Program-made: the position numbers and the translations under genes
Assembly (NCBI GenBank): GCA_027451225.1
Contig: DAIDJU010000106.1
Coordinates: 1 to 49,313, forward strand
Direction of reading: 5' to 3'
Source of the DNA: Acidocella sp.
GTDB lineage: Bacteria; Pseudomonadota; Alphaproteobacteria; Acetobacterales; Acetobacteraceae
Length of the DNA: 49,313 nt
Shown here: positions 1 through 7,627 of the stretch, piece after piece
How the letters are laid out: each line of letters starts with the position of its first letter
Numbering within the stretch: the first letter of the stretch is position 1
The notes under the pieces: generated by a model
Seen by the model: the letters and a program-made list of their open reading frames with translations, nothing else
What the model was told of the DNA's origin: nothing
The model's database searches: none

Positions 1-1
1 C

Positions 2-781
2 GACATGATGTCCTTCACCGGCTCCACCCGTGCGGGCACCATCGTGGCGCGCGAGGCCGCCGCCACCGTCAAGCGCGTCTGCCAGGAGCTGGGCGGCAAG
101 TCCGCCAACATCCTGCTGCCGGATGTCGATCTGGACGACGCAGTGCGCAAGGGCATCGGCGCGTGCTTCATCAACACCGGCCAGAGCTGCGACGCCGCGA
201 CCCGCATGCTGGTGCCCCGCGCTCTGCACGCCAAGGCGCTGGAAATCGCCGCCGACGAAGCCGCCAAGCAAACCCCCGGCAATCCGTGGGAAGCCACCAC
301 GGTCCTCGGCCCGCTGGTCAGCCAGCTCCAGTTCGACAAGGTGCAGCGCCTGATCAAGGCGGGCATCGACGAAGGTGCGACGCTGGTGTGCGGCGGCCTC
401 GGCAAGCCCGAGGGGCTGGAGACCGGCTATTACGCCAAGCCGACCGTGTTCGGCGACGTGAAGCCCGGCATGACCATCGAGAAGGAGGAGATCTTCGGGC
501 CCGTGCTCTCGATCATCCCCTACGACACGCTGGAAGAGGCGATCGAGATCGCCAACGACACCGTGTACGGCCTCGCCGCCTACGTGCAGAGCGCGGACCT
601 GAACAAGGCCCGCGAAGTCGCCGCCGAAATGCGCGCCGGCTCCGTGTACATCAACTACCCGGACCTCGACTTTTTTGCTCCCTTCGGCGGCTACAAGCAG
701 TCCGGCAACGGCCGCGAATACGCCGATTTCGCGCTGCACGATTTCCTTGAGATCAAGGGGATTGTTGGGTACGGGAATTAA
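2..781 (+). CDS. Aldehyde dehydrogenase family protein (5' truncated by window edge)
   Basis: This is the C-terminal half of an NAD(P)-dependent aldehyde dehydrogenase, which oxidises an aldehyde to the acid. The frame is already open at base 2, so the N-terminal coenzyme-binding part lies outside the window. Visible family motifs are FTGSTRAG (nucleotide-binding turn), ELGGKSANI with the general-base Glu, NTGQSCDAATR with the catalytic Cys, and EEIFGPVLSI plus PFGGYKQSGNGRE near the end. These place it in the ALDH superfamily, but the substrate cannot be read from this half. The stop is followed by a strong GNRA-loop palindrome (795-816) and then by AT-richer DNA. The family is secure; the specific function is unknown. 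Confidence 0.93.
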   Translation, partial: DMMSFTGSTRAGTIVAREAAATVKRVCQELGGKSANILLPDVDLDDAVRKGIGACFINTGQSCDAATRMLVPRALHAKALEIAADEAAKQTPGNPWEATTVLGPLVSQLQFDKVQRLIKAGIDEGATLVCGGLGKPEGLETGYYAKPTVFGDVKPGMTIEKEEIFGPVLSIIPYDTLEEAIEIANDTVYGLAAYVQSADLNKAREVAAEMRAGSVYINYPDLDFFAPFGGYKQSGNGREYADFALHDFLEIKGIVGYGN

Positions 782-794
782 GCTGAGTCATTGC

Positions 795-816
795 GAGGGC
801 GGCGCAAGCCGCCCTC
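795..816. repeat. REP-like palindrome after the aldehyde dehydrogenase
   Basis: A perfect 9-bp inverted repeat (GAGGGCGGC / GCCGCCCTC) encloses a GCAA tetraloop 13 bases after the stop codon. No T-run follows on either strand, so it is a poor intrinsic terminator. The flanking TCATTGCGAG resembles extragenic palindromic repeats common in bacteria. It may protect the mRNA 3' end or mark the border of the AT-rich islet. From here to 996 I see no other gene or RNA. Confidence 0.45.
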
Positions 817-996
817 AAAACAATCATAACCCGCTCAGGTGGAGTATCCACGAGATTTTTCACAGTGTCGTTTGCGAAAACGGGCTCTTAATCCTAAGCC
901 TCTTGCTGTGTCTGGGGGACGAAAATCAAGATTGGTGGAATGGAGCGTCTAACCCAATCTGACTTGGATGCTCTATGTAAAATATATGCTTCAAGT

Positions 997-1377
997 TTAT
1001 TCAGGGCGGAGTTCCTCCAGCGGTACCCATGCCATGTCCCCGGGCCGTTTAACCTCCCAGAATCGCCAGCCATTAACCCCGCTCTTCGTAATGGCGTAAG
1101 CTGCCGCAGAGGGGCTAGAACGAGGCTCACCATCCTGAAGCCATTTTCCATCTTCAATTTTTGCCAGATACTTTCGTCCCTTATACTCGGCCTGTAACTC
1201 TGTGCCGTTCGGCAGGGTTACACCTTTCCAGGTCCAGCCCTCATCGATTTTTTGAACTGTGGCTGTTGTCGTCGGTAACCTTAATATCTCACGAAGTACA
1301 TCATTGTAGCTGGTGGATTCTGATGTACGGAGGTTGGTGAGGGCCTTAAATACATCAAAATCTATCTCTATATTCAC
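997..1377 (-). CDS. Ribbon-helix-helix plus RAMA-domain small protein, probably horizontally acquired
   Basis: This is a 126-residue protein starting at GTG with AGGAG six bases upstream. Residues 1-35 (IEIDFDVFKAL then NDVLREILRL) resemble the SeqA-type N-terminal ribbon-helix-helix dimerisation and DNA-contact segment. Residues about 45-125 resemble the RAMA domain: GTELQAEYKG, SSPSAAAYAIT, NGWRFWEV and WVPLEELR. RAMA is found on adenine methyltransferases and has been proposed to sense modified DNA. The same closing pattern (NGW-x-FW, PL-x-x-LR) ends the CcrM protein at 26239-27324. Base composition is clearly more AT-rich than the neighbours, which suggests transfer. It is probably a small DNA-binding regulator or a defence-associated orphan. 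The domain calls are by eye; the function is unknown. Confidence 0.72.
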   Translation of the reverse strand: MNIEIDFDVFKALTNLRTSESTSYNDVLREILRLPTTTATVQKIDEGWTWKGVTLPNGTELQAEYKGRKYLAKIEDGKWLQDGEPRSSPSAAAYAITKSGVNGWRFWEVKRPGDMAWVPLEELRPE

Positions 1378-1407
1378 ATTAATCTCCTAAAAATTTATCG
1401 GCTTTTT

Positions 1408-1436
1408 AATATATAATATTACTTTAAGTATTTCAA
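1408..1436 (-). promoter_or_regulatory. Sigma70-like promoter of the RHH-RAMA gene
   Basis: On the minus strand there is a TTGAAA -35 (1431-1436), a 17-bp spacer and a TATATT -10 (1408-1413), about 30 bases before the GTG start. It is the most consensus-like promoter I saw in the window and lies in very AT-rich DNA. The remaining non-coding sequence to 1563 contains a nine-base T-run downstream of glpK on the minus strand, but only a weak stem, so I do not call a terminator there. Confidence 0.6.
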
Positions 1437-1563
1437 GAAAATTTTTAAGTAAATTGAGTGTGGCAGTTGTCGGTTGGCAGCGTGGTTAAAAATCTGGGAT
1501 TTTTTATATTTTTGTTTAAACATCATTTTATTGCTGCAAAAAAAAATGGCTTGAGTTCCTGCC

Positions 1564-2958
1564 TCACCGCCACCCCTTCGCCCGCCCCACCGCCTCGGCA
1601 AAAGCCGAGTGCCAGCCAGCAACATCCACAACATCCGGCGCCACCACCCGTACAGCCCCAGGCCGCGCCACCTCACCACCAGCCGCCAGCGCCGCACACC
1701 CAAACGCCGTCAGCTCATCAAATTCCGGGCACACCACCTCGCGCTGCAACGCATTCGCCAGAAACCGGATAAAATACCGGCTGCGCGTCAGCCCGCCATC
1801 CACCGAAATCCGTCCGCCGATGGCCACGCGCGCATCCATCGCGCTCACCACCTCCGCCGTGCGCAGCGCGATTCCCTCCAGCAGCGCCTGGGCCAGATCG
1901 CGCTTGGTCGTCCCCGCGCTCATGCCAATCCACAGCGCCGCCGCCGAGCGGTCCCAATGCGGGCAGGCCAGCCCCGAGAGTGCGGGCACAAACGCCAGCC
2001 CGCGTGAAATCGCAGGCGGGGCCTCGAACTCATCCAACTCGCCGAAGGACTCGAACAGCCCCAGCCTCTGCCCCCATTCCACGGCGGCCCCGGCATCGTA
2101 CACGCCGCCATCCACCGCATAGGTGCTCACCCCGGCCTTGCGCCACGCCACGGTAGGCAGCAGCCCCTGCTCGGGCGCGCGCACAATCTCCTCGCCCGTC
2201 ACGGCGAGGGTAAACGCCCCGGTGCCGAAGGTGATCTTCGCATCCCCCGGCCCCCGGCACCCATGGCCATAGAGCGCCGCCTGCTGGTCCACCACCGAGG
2301 CCCGCACCGGCACCCCGCCAATCTCCCCGAAATCCCCAGCCGTATCCCGTATCTCCGGCAGCGCCTCCATCGGCACGCCGAAAATCCGGCACAGCTCCGC
2401 ATCCCATTGCCCTGTTGCCAGATTCATCAGCGAGGTGCGCGACGCGGTGGTGACATCGGTGGCGAACACGCCAGCCAGCCGGTCGAGGAAAAACGCATCC
2501 GTGGTGCCCAGCCGCAGCCTTCCTGCGGCCAGCGCCGCGCGGGCTTCGGGAGTCTCCCGTAAAATCCAGGAAAGTTTGCTGGCCGAAAAATACGCGTCCA
2601 GCGGCAACCCGGCCCGCGCCAGCGTCTCCGCTTCCACCCCTGCGGCACGTAGCGCCTCAATCTCCCCCGCCGTGCGATTATCCTGCCACACGATCACCGG
2701 GCTCAGCGCCTTGCCCGTCACCTTGTCCCAGGCGAGGCAGCTTTCCCCCTGATTAGCGATGCCAATCGCCCCGGAAGCCCCCGCCGCATCCAAACATGCC
2801 CTGATATTGCCAAGCAACTCTTCCGGGTCATGCTCCACCCAGCCGGGTTGCGGATGATGCTGGGCATGGCGCACCGCATGCACGATCCGCGCCGCCCCAT
2901 CCTCCAACCGCAACGCCCGTGTGCTGGTGGTGCCCTGGTCGATCGCCACAACACTCAC
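1564..2958 (-). CDS. glpK: Glycerol kinase (FGGY family)
   Basis: ATP-dependent kinase that turns glycerol into sn-glycerol-3-phosphate in the cytoplasm. The N-terminus VAIDQGTTSTRA is the FGGY phosphate-binding loop. ANQGESCLAWD and VIVWQDNRT follow the glycerol-kinase pattern, and ITFGTGAFTL plus VDGGLTRSRYFIRFLA are the C-terminal ATP-domain motifs. At 464 residues it is somewhat shorter than the usual roughly 500. It starts at GTG, and the GTGA overlaps the stop of the preceding oxidoreductase gene, so the two are translationally coupled. It is the last gene of a three-gene minus-strand operon with two FAD oxidoreductases, which supports glycerol-3-phosphate use rather than another sugar. 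No glpF-like facilitator is next to it. A related FGGY sugar kinase is possible but less likely. Confidence 0.88.
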   Translation of the reverse strand: MSVVAIDQGTTSTRALRLEDGAARIVHAVRHAQHHPQPGWVEHDPEELLGNIRACLDAAGASGAIGIANQGESCLAWDKVTGKALSPVIVWQDNRTAGEIEALRAAGVEAETLARAGLPLDAYFSASKLSWILRETPEARAALAAGRLRLGTTDAFFLDRLAGVFATDVTTASRTSLMNLATGQWDAELCRIFGVPMEALPEIRDTAGDFGEIGGVPVRASVVDQQAALYGHGCRGPGDAKITFGTGAFTLAVTGEEIVRAPEQGLLPTVAWRKAGVSTYAVDGGVYDAGAAVEWGQRLGLFESFGELDEFEAPPAISRGLAFVPALSGLACPHWDRSAAALWIGMSAGTTKRDLAQALLEGIALRTAEVVSAMDARVAIGGRISVDGGLTRSRYFIRFLANALQREVVCPEFDELTAFGCAALAAGGEVARPGAVRVVAPDVVDVAGWHSAFAEAVGRAKGWR

Positions 2959-4154
2959 GAGACAATCTCCACCAGCAGCCGTTTGGCCTCGCCCGGCGGC
3001 TTCATCTCGCCCAGATCAACCAGAATCCGCCGCTCCGGCCGCGTGGAGATGCGCCGCTTATACAGCACGCCCTCTTCGGAGCTGACCCGCAACTGGCCCG
3101 AGATCGGCCGCTCCACCCGCAATTGCAGTTTCCCGCGCAGCGGCGCCACGCGAGAGAGAAGCTGCGGCACCACGAACTTCACGCCGTCCCCGGCAACCAG
3201 CGCAATCTCCTCCCCGGCGGCGGGCAACCCGCCCATCAAATCATCAGCGATATACGCCGCGATGGCCGCCCCCTCGCGGAAGCTCCACCCAGCCGTCTCG
3301 ATCGGCCGCAGCAAATTCCCGGCGGCGAAATAGGCATCGTCCGAGCAGCGCCCATACTGGTCCACCGCCGGGCCGCCGCTGCGCGCATCCACCGCCAGAT
3401 GGCTGAGCCGCGCCAGGCTGGCCTCGGGCAGAAACCGCCCGGTCAGCAACACGCCGTCGCAGGCGATCTCCCGGCCATCGCGCAGCCGCACGGCCTCCAC
3501 GCGCCCATGCCCGATAATCTCCTCGATCCCGCTATTGTAATGCACGGGAATCCCCAACAGCCGGGGGAACAGCCCCAGCGGCCATCGCGCCACGGCGCGG
3601 CTTCCCGCCTCCACCACCGCCACGGGGCGGATGCCATGGCTGCGGCAGGTGGCCAGGGCCGAGAGCCCCACCAGCTCCGTGCCCACCACCACCGGGTGGG
3701 TGAACGGGGCGAGCCCCTGCAAATGCACATAAGCCTGCAACGCGCCGGTGTTCAGCACGCCGAGCGGCCTATCCCCGCCCACCAGCCGGGCCGAGCGCGG
3801 CGCCTCTCGCGCTCCGGTGGCCAGCAGCACGCGCAGGGCTTGCAGCGTCGTCCGCCCCTCTGGCGTTGCCACCTCCAGCCCGCCGCCCGGCTTCAGCGCC
3901 GTCACCGAATGGCGGAGCAGAATCTCCACCCCGGCAGCCTCGGCGGCGGCGGCCAGGCGGTGCGCATAGCCTGGCCCGGTGAGCAGCCGCCCGAATTCCC
4001 GCACGCCGAAGGGCGGATGCCCGCAATGGCGCGGCACCCCGCCCAGCACGCCCTCGCGCTCCAGAATGGCGACGCGCGGCACCCCGCGCGCCTTCAGCGT
4101 CAGCGCCGCCGCAATCCCCGCCGGGCCGCCGCCGATAATCGCCACATCAACCAT
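2955..4154 (-). CDS. NAD(P)/FAD-dependent oxidoreductase, partner of the glycerol-3-phosphate dehydrogenase-like protein
   Basis: A 399-residue flavoprotein with a Rossmann FAD motif at the very N-terminus (VAIIGGGPAGIAAAL), the phrase VLLATGAREAP of the Pyr_redox_2 fold, and a second dinucleotide region around VVVGTELVGLSAL. CSDDAYFAAGNLLRPIETAG fits the closing FAD contact. It overlaps the upstream dehydrogenase-like gene by 8 bp and glpK by 4 bp. In other bacteria such proteins accompany a GlpA-like dehydrogenase carrying a BFD-type iron-sulfur domain, and probably pass its electrons onward. The usual third partner (a DUF1667 protein) is not present here. The role as an electron-transfer subunit is inferred from context and from family arrangements. 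Confidence 0.8.
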   Translation of the reverse strand: MVDVAIIGGGPAGIAAALTLKARGVPRVAILEREGVLGGVPRHCGHPPFGVREFGRLLTGPGYAHRLAAAAEAAGVEILLRHSVTALKPGGGLEVATPEGRTTLQALRVLLATGAREAPRSARLVGGDRPLGVLNTGALQAYVHLQGLAPFTHPVVVGTELVGLSALATCRSHGIRPVAVVEAGSRAVARWPLGLFPRLLGIPVHYNSGIEEIIGHGRVEAVRLRDGREIACDGVLLTGRFLPEASLARLSHLAVDARSGGPAVDQYGRCSDDAYFAAGNLLRPIETAGWSFREGAAIAAYIADDLMGGLPAAGEEIALVAGDGVKFVVPQLLSRVAPLRGKLQLRVERPISGQLRVSSEEGVLYKRRISTRPERRILVDLGEMKPPGEAKRLLVEIVS

Positions 4155-5514
4155 GCGCGCCCCCCACGGCCAGCGGATTAGCGAAGCGCCCCGCCGTCAT
4201 CTCCGCCACGCGGGCATTGCAGTAGAAGCCCTGGCAGCGGCCCATTCCAACGCGGGTGCGCCGCTTCAGCCCGCCATAATCCTGCGCGGGCAGGGGGCCA
4301 GACAGCGCCGCCTCGATCTCGCGTCGCGTCACCATCTCGCAATGGCAGATGATCTCGCCATAGCCGGGGAACTGCCAGTCGCGCGGGCAATGCTCGGCCA
4401 GACGCGGCGCTTGCGGCCAGATCGGGTTGGTCAGCCGCTCATGCATCCTGGCGTAAAGCTTCCAGGCATGGCGGGCGAGGCCCAGCGCCGCGGTCAGCCC
4501 GGTCGAGCGTATGCCGCCCAACACGATGTAGTTGCGCGCCGTATCGTGCCGCACACGGTATTCCTTGCGCTCGGTGGCGGGGCGGATGCCCGCATACACC
4601 GCCGTCACTCCCATGCCCTCAAGTGCTGGGATCAGCTCCACGGCCTTGTCCACCAGCATCCGCAATGTGTCTTCGTCTACATTGGCGCGGTCGCGCGAGT
4701 CCTGCTCCTCAGCAGTCGGTCCCACCAGCAGATTGCCGAAGGACGTCGGGGTGATCACGATCCCCTTGGTCCGCTCCGTGGGAACGGGCAGCAGAATGGT
4801 CCGCAGCAGGGCGGATGCCGCCTTGTCGAACACCACGAACTGCCCCTTGCGCGGCTTGATGGTAAAATTCTCCTCGCCCGTCAGGCGGTAGTCGAGAATA
4901 TCGCCATACAGCCCGGCGCAGTTGATGACGGTGGTGCAGTCCACCGGCCCGGTGTTCGTTTCCAGCCGCCATGCGCCATTGGCGAAATGCCCCGAGAGCA
5001 CCACCGTATTGCGCCGAACCTCACCGCCATTCACCAAGGCTTGCGTCACATAGGCCAGCGGCGCGCTCCAGGGGTCGATGACATGCTCATGCGGCACCAG
5101 AACCCCGCCCAGCACATGCGCTCCGAGTTGCGGCTCGCGCGCCAGCACCTCCCCGGGGCCGATCTGTCGCACATCGGTCACGCCATTGGCATGGGCCGCC
5201 TGCACAATGCCGGGGAGCTTCGCCAACTCCTCCTCGTTCCAGGCCGCCACCACAGCGCCGGTTTCCAGCACCGGCAGGCGCAGCTTGTTGCGGATGTCCA
5301 TGTATTCTGCGTAGCCCGCCTGCATGCAGGCCAGTTCCAGGCTGCCGGAAGGCGCATCGAACCCCGTATGCAGGATCGCGCTGTTGCCCTTGCTGGCGCC
5401 CGAGAGAATATCCGCGCCCTTTTCCAGCAGCAGCACCTTCGCGCCTTCCAGCACAAAGCGCCGCGCCACCGCGCAGCCGACAACGCCGCCCCCCACCACA
5501 ACAACATCGTACAT
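4147..5514 (-). CDS. GlpA-like FAD glycerol-3-phosphate dehydrogenase with C-terminal BFD [2Fe-2S] domain
   Basis: DAO-family flavoprotein expected to oxidise glycerol-3-phosphate to dihydroxyacetone phosphate. YDVVVVGGGVVGCAVAR is the FAD loop at the N-terminus, ASKGNSAILHTGFD is typical of GlpA/GlpD relatives, and GIRPATERKEY precedes the C-terminal part. Counting from the upstream in-frame ATG at 5529, cysteines C395, C397, C432 and C437 form the C-x-C...C-x4-C pattern of a BFD-like [2Fe-2S] domain. I prefer the ATG at 5514, because the protein then begins directly at the FAD strand and GAGG lies nine bases upstream. The longer start at 5529 remains possible. It is the first gene of the glycerol operon and is divergent from the Lrp-type regulator. 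An alternative is another DAO-family oxidase of a small hydroxy acid. Confidence 0.82.
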   Translation of the reverse strand: MYDVVVVGGGVVGCAVARRFVLEGAKVLLLEKGADILSGASKGNSAILHTGFDAPSGSLELACMQAGYAEYMDIRNKLRLPVLETGAVVAAWNEEELAKLPGIVQAAHANGVTDVRQIGPGEVLAREPQLGAHVLGGVLVPHEHVIDPWSAPLAYVTQALVNGGEVRRNTVVLSGHFANGAWRLETNTGPVDCTTVINCAGLYGDILDYRLTGEENFTIKPRKGQFVVFDKAASALLRTILLPVPTERTKGIVITPTSFGNLLVGPTAEEQDSRDRANVDEDTLRMLVDKAVELIPALEGMGVTAVYAGIRPATERKEYRVRHDTARNYIVLGGIRSTGLTAALGLARHAWKLYARMHERLTNPIWPQAPRLAEHCPRDWQFPGYGEIICHCEMVTRREIEAALSGPLPAQDYGGLKRRTRVGMGRCQGFYCNARVAEMTAGRFANPLAVGGAHG

Positions 5515-5578
5515 GGCCCCGACCCTCATCCCGCCTTGTGGGGGCTGTCAACCATTTACCCCCATAGCCAAAACCGCT

Positions 5579-5597
5579 CGCGCAATTATATTACGCG
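5579..5597. promoter_or_regulatory. Candidate operator between the glycerol operon and the Lrp-type gene
   Basis: A 19-bp near-perfect inverted repeat (CGCG-n-AAT / ATT-n-CGCG around TAT) with one mismatched pair sits in the only intergenic space between the divergent units. Its AT centre flanked by symmetric arms is reasonable for an Lrp/AsnC-family site. No experimental motif is known to me for this regulator. Confidence 0.4.
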
Positions 5598-5623
5598 CCA
5601 CCATAGCCGCGTATTGGGATTAT

Positions 5624-6115
5624 ATGCAGACCGAGACCGAAGCCTTCACCCTGGACGAGATCGACCGGAAAATCCTCGCCGAACTCCAGGAAGACGGCCG
5701 CATCACCAATGTGGAGCTGGCGCGCCGCGCGGGCATCTCCCCGCCGCCCTGCCTGCGCCGCGTGCGCCGGCTGGAGGACGCGGGCTACATCCAGGGCTAT
5801 CACGCGCAGACGGACGCGCAGAAGCTCGGCTGGCAGATCTCCTTCTTCGTCATCGTCGGGTTGGAGAGCCAGAAGCTCGCGGTGCTGGAAGCCTTCGAGA
5901 CCCTGGTGGCCAGCTGGCCCGAAGTGCGCGAATGCCACATGATCCGTGGCGGCGGCGACTTCCTGCTCCGTCTCGTGGCGCGGGACGCGGCGCATGAGAA
6001 CCAGCTCACCACCCGCCTCACCAATGCCGCCAGCGTCGCCAAGGTGCAGACGCTGCAAACCATCCGCACCAGCCGTGCCGTGCCCGGCGTTCCCATGGAT
6101 AAGCTGAATGGCTGA
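5624..6115 (+). CDS. Lrp/AsnC-family transcriptional regulator
   Basis: A 163-residue protein. Residues about 10-60 are the helix-turn-helix (LDEIDRKILAELQEDGRITNVE, continuing LARRAG and CLRRVRRLEDAGYI). The rest is the RAM/AsnC ligand domain with VASWPEVRECHMIRGGGDFLL and a closing TLQTI segment. These proteins usually sense amino acids and form octamers. Here it is divergent from the glycerol kinase operon with a palindrome between them, so it may control that operon or itself. Its stop codon overlaps the start of the following membrane protein gene, which suggests a transcript shared with that gene. The family is certain; ligand and targets are inferred. Confidence 0.92.
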   Translation: MQTETEAFTLDEIDRKILAELQEDGRITNVELARRAGISPPPCLRRVRRLEDAGYIQGYHAQTDAQKLGWQISFFVIVGLESQKLAVLEAFETLVASWPEVRECHMIRGGGDFLLRLVARDAAHENQLTTRLTNAASVAKVQTLQTIRTSRAVPGVPMDKLNG

Positions 6116-7028
6116 ACTTGCGCTCCTCCTGCTGGCCCTGGCCGTGGGAGGCGCCTGCCGGGCTTTTCCGGCGTATCTGCCCTATCTCCTCCCCTTCGTC
6201 TTCAACCCCCTGATCTTCCTGGGCTGCTGGCTCACGGCGTTGTGGTACTGGCGCGGCATGCGGCGCATCGCGCCATCGCACCGCCCGGGCTGGGTGCGGC
6301 AAGGCTTCTTCCTGGCGGGGCTCGCGGGCATCTATTTCGTGCTGCAGACGCATTTCGAATACGCCGCCCAGCACATGTTCTTCCTCAACCGCGTGCAGGC
6401 CGTCACGCTGGGCATGGCGGCCCCGTTCGGCATCGCCATCGGCTGGATGGGCGAGGTCCTGGCCCTTGGCGCGCCCGGCTGGGTGGTGCGCACGGCCCGC
6501 CTCGCCTGGGCGCGGCTGCGCTGGCTGGCCCACCCGGTGCCCGCCACGCTGCTCTTTCTGGCCAGCACCGATCTCTGGCTCATCCCCCGGGTGCATTTCG
6601 CCGCCATGCTCAACCCGCTGCTTTACGCGGTCATGAACATCTCCTGCCTGCTTGGCGGGCTGCTGTTCTGGCTGATGGTGCTGGACCCGCGCCCGAAGCC
6701 AGAGGCGCGGTTCGGCTATCTGGTCCGCGCCGCCACCGGGTTTCTGGTGATGTTCCCGCAGGTCGCGGTGAGCGCCTATATCGCACTGGCCACGGTGGAT
6801 CTCTACCCGTTCTACACGCTGTGCGGGCGGCTGTTTCCGGCGATCTCGGCCACCAACGACCAGATGCTGGGCGGGCTGATCCAGTGGATTCCGCCGGGGA
6901 TGATGAACACCGCGGCGCTGGTCATTGGCCTGAACTCACTGCGCTTGGCCGAGGCCGAAGCCGACAAGCATTTTGTCGCTCCGCCGGGGGCGAAGGTTTA
7001 CGAAGCGAAGTGGACCGGCCGACAATAA
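6108..7028 (+). CDS. ctaG: CtaG (caa3-type) cytochrome oxidase assembly-like membrane protein
   Basis: A 306-residue inner-membrane protein with about seven hydrophobic segments. THFEYAAQHMFFLN resembles the conserved His-containing helix of the CtaG_Bsub family, and NDQMLGGLIQWIPPGMM matches its late D-Q-x-x-G-G-x-x-x-W signature. CtaG proteins assist assembly of heme-copper oxidases, perhaps in copper delivery. It overlaps the Lrp-type gene by 8 bp, so it is co-translated with a regulator rather than placed beside oxidase genes, which is unusual. The charged C-terminus (about residues 280-306) is cytoplasmic or periplasmic tail. The call rests on two motifs plus topology. Confidence 0.75.
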   Translation: MAELALLLLALAVGGACRAFPAYLPYLLPFVFNPLIFLGCWLTALWYWRGMRRIAPSHRPGWVRQGFFLAGLAGIYFVLQTHFEYAAQHMFFLNRVQAVTLGMAAPFGIAIGWMGEVLALGAPGWVVRTARLAWARLRWLAHPVPATLLFLASTDLWLIPRVHFAAMLNPLLYAVMNISCLLGGLLFWLMVLDPRPKPEARFGYLVRAATGFLVMFPQVAVSAYIALATVDLYPFYTLCGRLFPAISATNDQMLGGLIQWIPPGMMNTAALVIGLNSLRLAEAEADKHFVAPPGAKVYEAKWTGRQ

Positions 7029-7055
7029 AAATGCCGCCTCCCATCGGGAAGCGGC
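7025..7055 (-). terminator. Intrinsic terminator of ndk
   Basis: On the minus strand a hairpin with GCCGC/GCGGC outer and TCCC/GGGA inner pairs is followed by ATTTTTATT. It lies 54 bases past the ndk stop and overlaps the last bases of the convergent ctaG-like gene. There is no T-run on the plus strand, so it serves the minus strand. Confidence 0.65.
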
Positions 7056-7058
7056 ACT

Positions 7059-7101
7059 AAAACTCACAAAAGTTTTTGCGGCGCTTTTTTCAAAAAGCGC
7101 C
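7059..7101 (+). repeat. Dispersed 3'-end element, copy 1
   Basis: Bases 7059-7081 are a 23-base block that recurs exactly, in reverse orientation, at 41206-41228. The block contains its own AAAACT/AGTTTT stem. It runs into a hairpin GGCGCTTTTT / AAAAAGCGCC (7080-7101). Both copies lie between convergent genes, and each is followed by T/A-rich stem-loops. This looks like a lineage-specific transcription-end or mRNA-stabilising element. Confidence 0.6.
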
Positions 7102-7108
7102 AAACTCT

Positions 7109-7531
7109 TTAGGCGACGATCTCGATCTCGGCGAAGAAGAAGGAGATTTCCTGCGCGGCGGCTTCAGCGCTGTCGGAGCCGTGCACGGAGTTCGCCTCGA
7201 TGGACTCGGCGAATTCGGCGCGGATGGTGCCGGCAGCGGCGTTCGCCGGGTTGGTGGCGCCCATGATGTCGCGGTTCTTCAGGATGGCGCCTTCGCCAAC
7301 CAGCACCTGCGCGACTACCGGGCCGGAGATCATGAAATCGACCAGGTCCTTGAAGAACGGGCGGGCGGAATGCACGGCGTAGAACGCCTCGGCCTGGGCG
7401 CGGGTCAGCTGCAGGCGCTTGGTGGCGGCGATCATCAGGCCGTTCTCTTCGAACTTGGCGTTGATCTTGCCGGTCAGGTTGCGGCGGGTGGCGTCCGGCT
7501 TGATGATGGACAGAGTGCGTTCGAGGGCCAT
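7109..7531 (-). CDS. ndk: Nucleoside diphosphate kinase
   Basis: A 140-residue cytoplasmic enzyme that transfers the gamma phosphate from ATP to other NDPs through a phospho-histidine. The N-terminus [11 protein letters not shown], the central [21 protein letters not shown] and the active-site NSVHGSDS with His117 are all present, and the length is the family's usual one. It is monocistronic, with a terminator-like hairpin downstream, and is divergent from the ABC-F gene. Nothing is missing from the active site. Assignment is secure. Confidence 0.98.
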   Translation of the reverse strand: MALERTLSIIKPDATRRNLTGKINAKFEENGLMIAATKRLQLTRAQAEAFYAVHSARPFFKDLVDFMISGPVVAQVLVGEGAILKNRDIMGATNPANAAAGTIRAEFAESIEANSVHGSDSAEAAAQEISFFFAEIEIVA

Positions 7532-7627
7532 GGTGGTGTTTACCTATTCCTGGTGTGAATGTTGCGCGGGCAATAGCGGGGCGGGCAAGGCTGGGCAACC
7601 CCCGGCTTGCGGGTTACAGCAGGGCGC

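Noticed and set aside
795-816. Rho-independent terminator of the aldehyde dehydrogenase
   Set aside because: The stem is strong but is followed by AAAACAAT on the plus strand, without a U-run, so I list it as a REP-like palindrome.
782-996. Possible tRNA or att site next to the AT-rich islet
   Set aside because: No cloverleaf could be folded and no direct repeat flanking the islet or integrase gene was seen.
940-1197. Plus-strand frame of 85 codons in the islet
   Set aside because: It lies antisense to the RHH-RAMA gene, which has a better start, promoter and recognisable domains.
1419-1703. Minus-strand frame of 94 codons crossing the AT-rich islet and the glpK 3' end
   Set aside because: Its N-terminal part is glpK read in another frame and the rest is AT-rich non-coding DNA; no ribosome-binding site or motif.
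3979-5997. Long plus-strand open frame across the glycerol operon and into the Lrp-type gene
   Set aside because: It runs antisense to one real gene and then out of frame through another; the composition is typical of a shadow frame.
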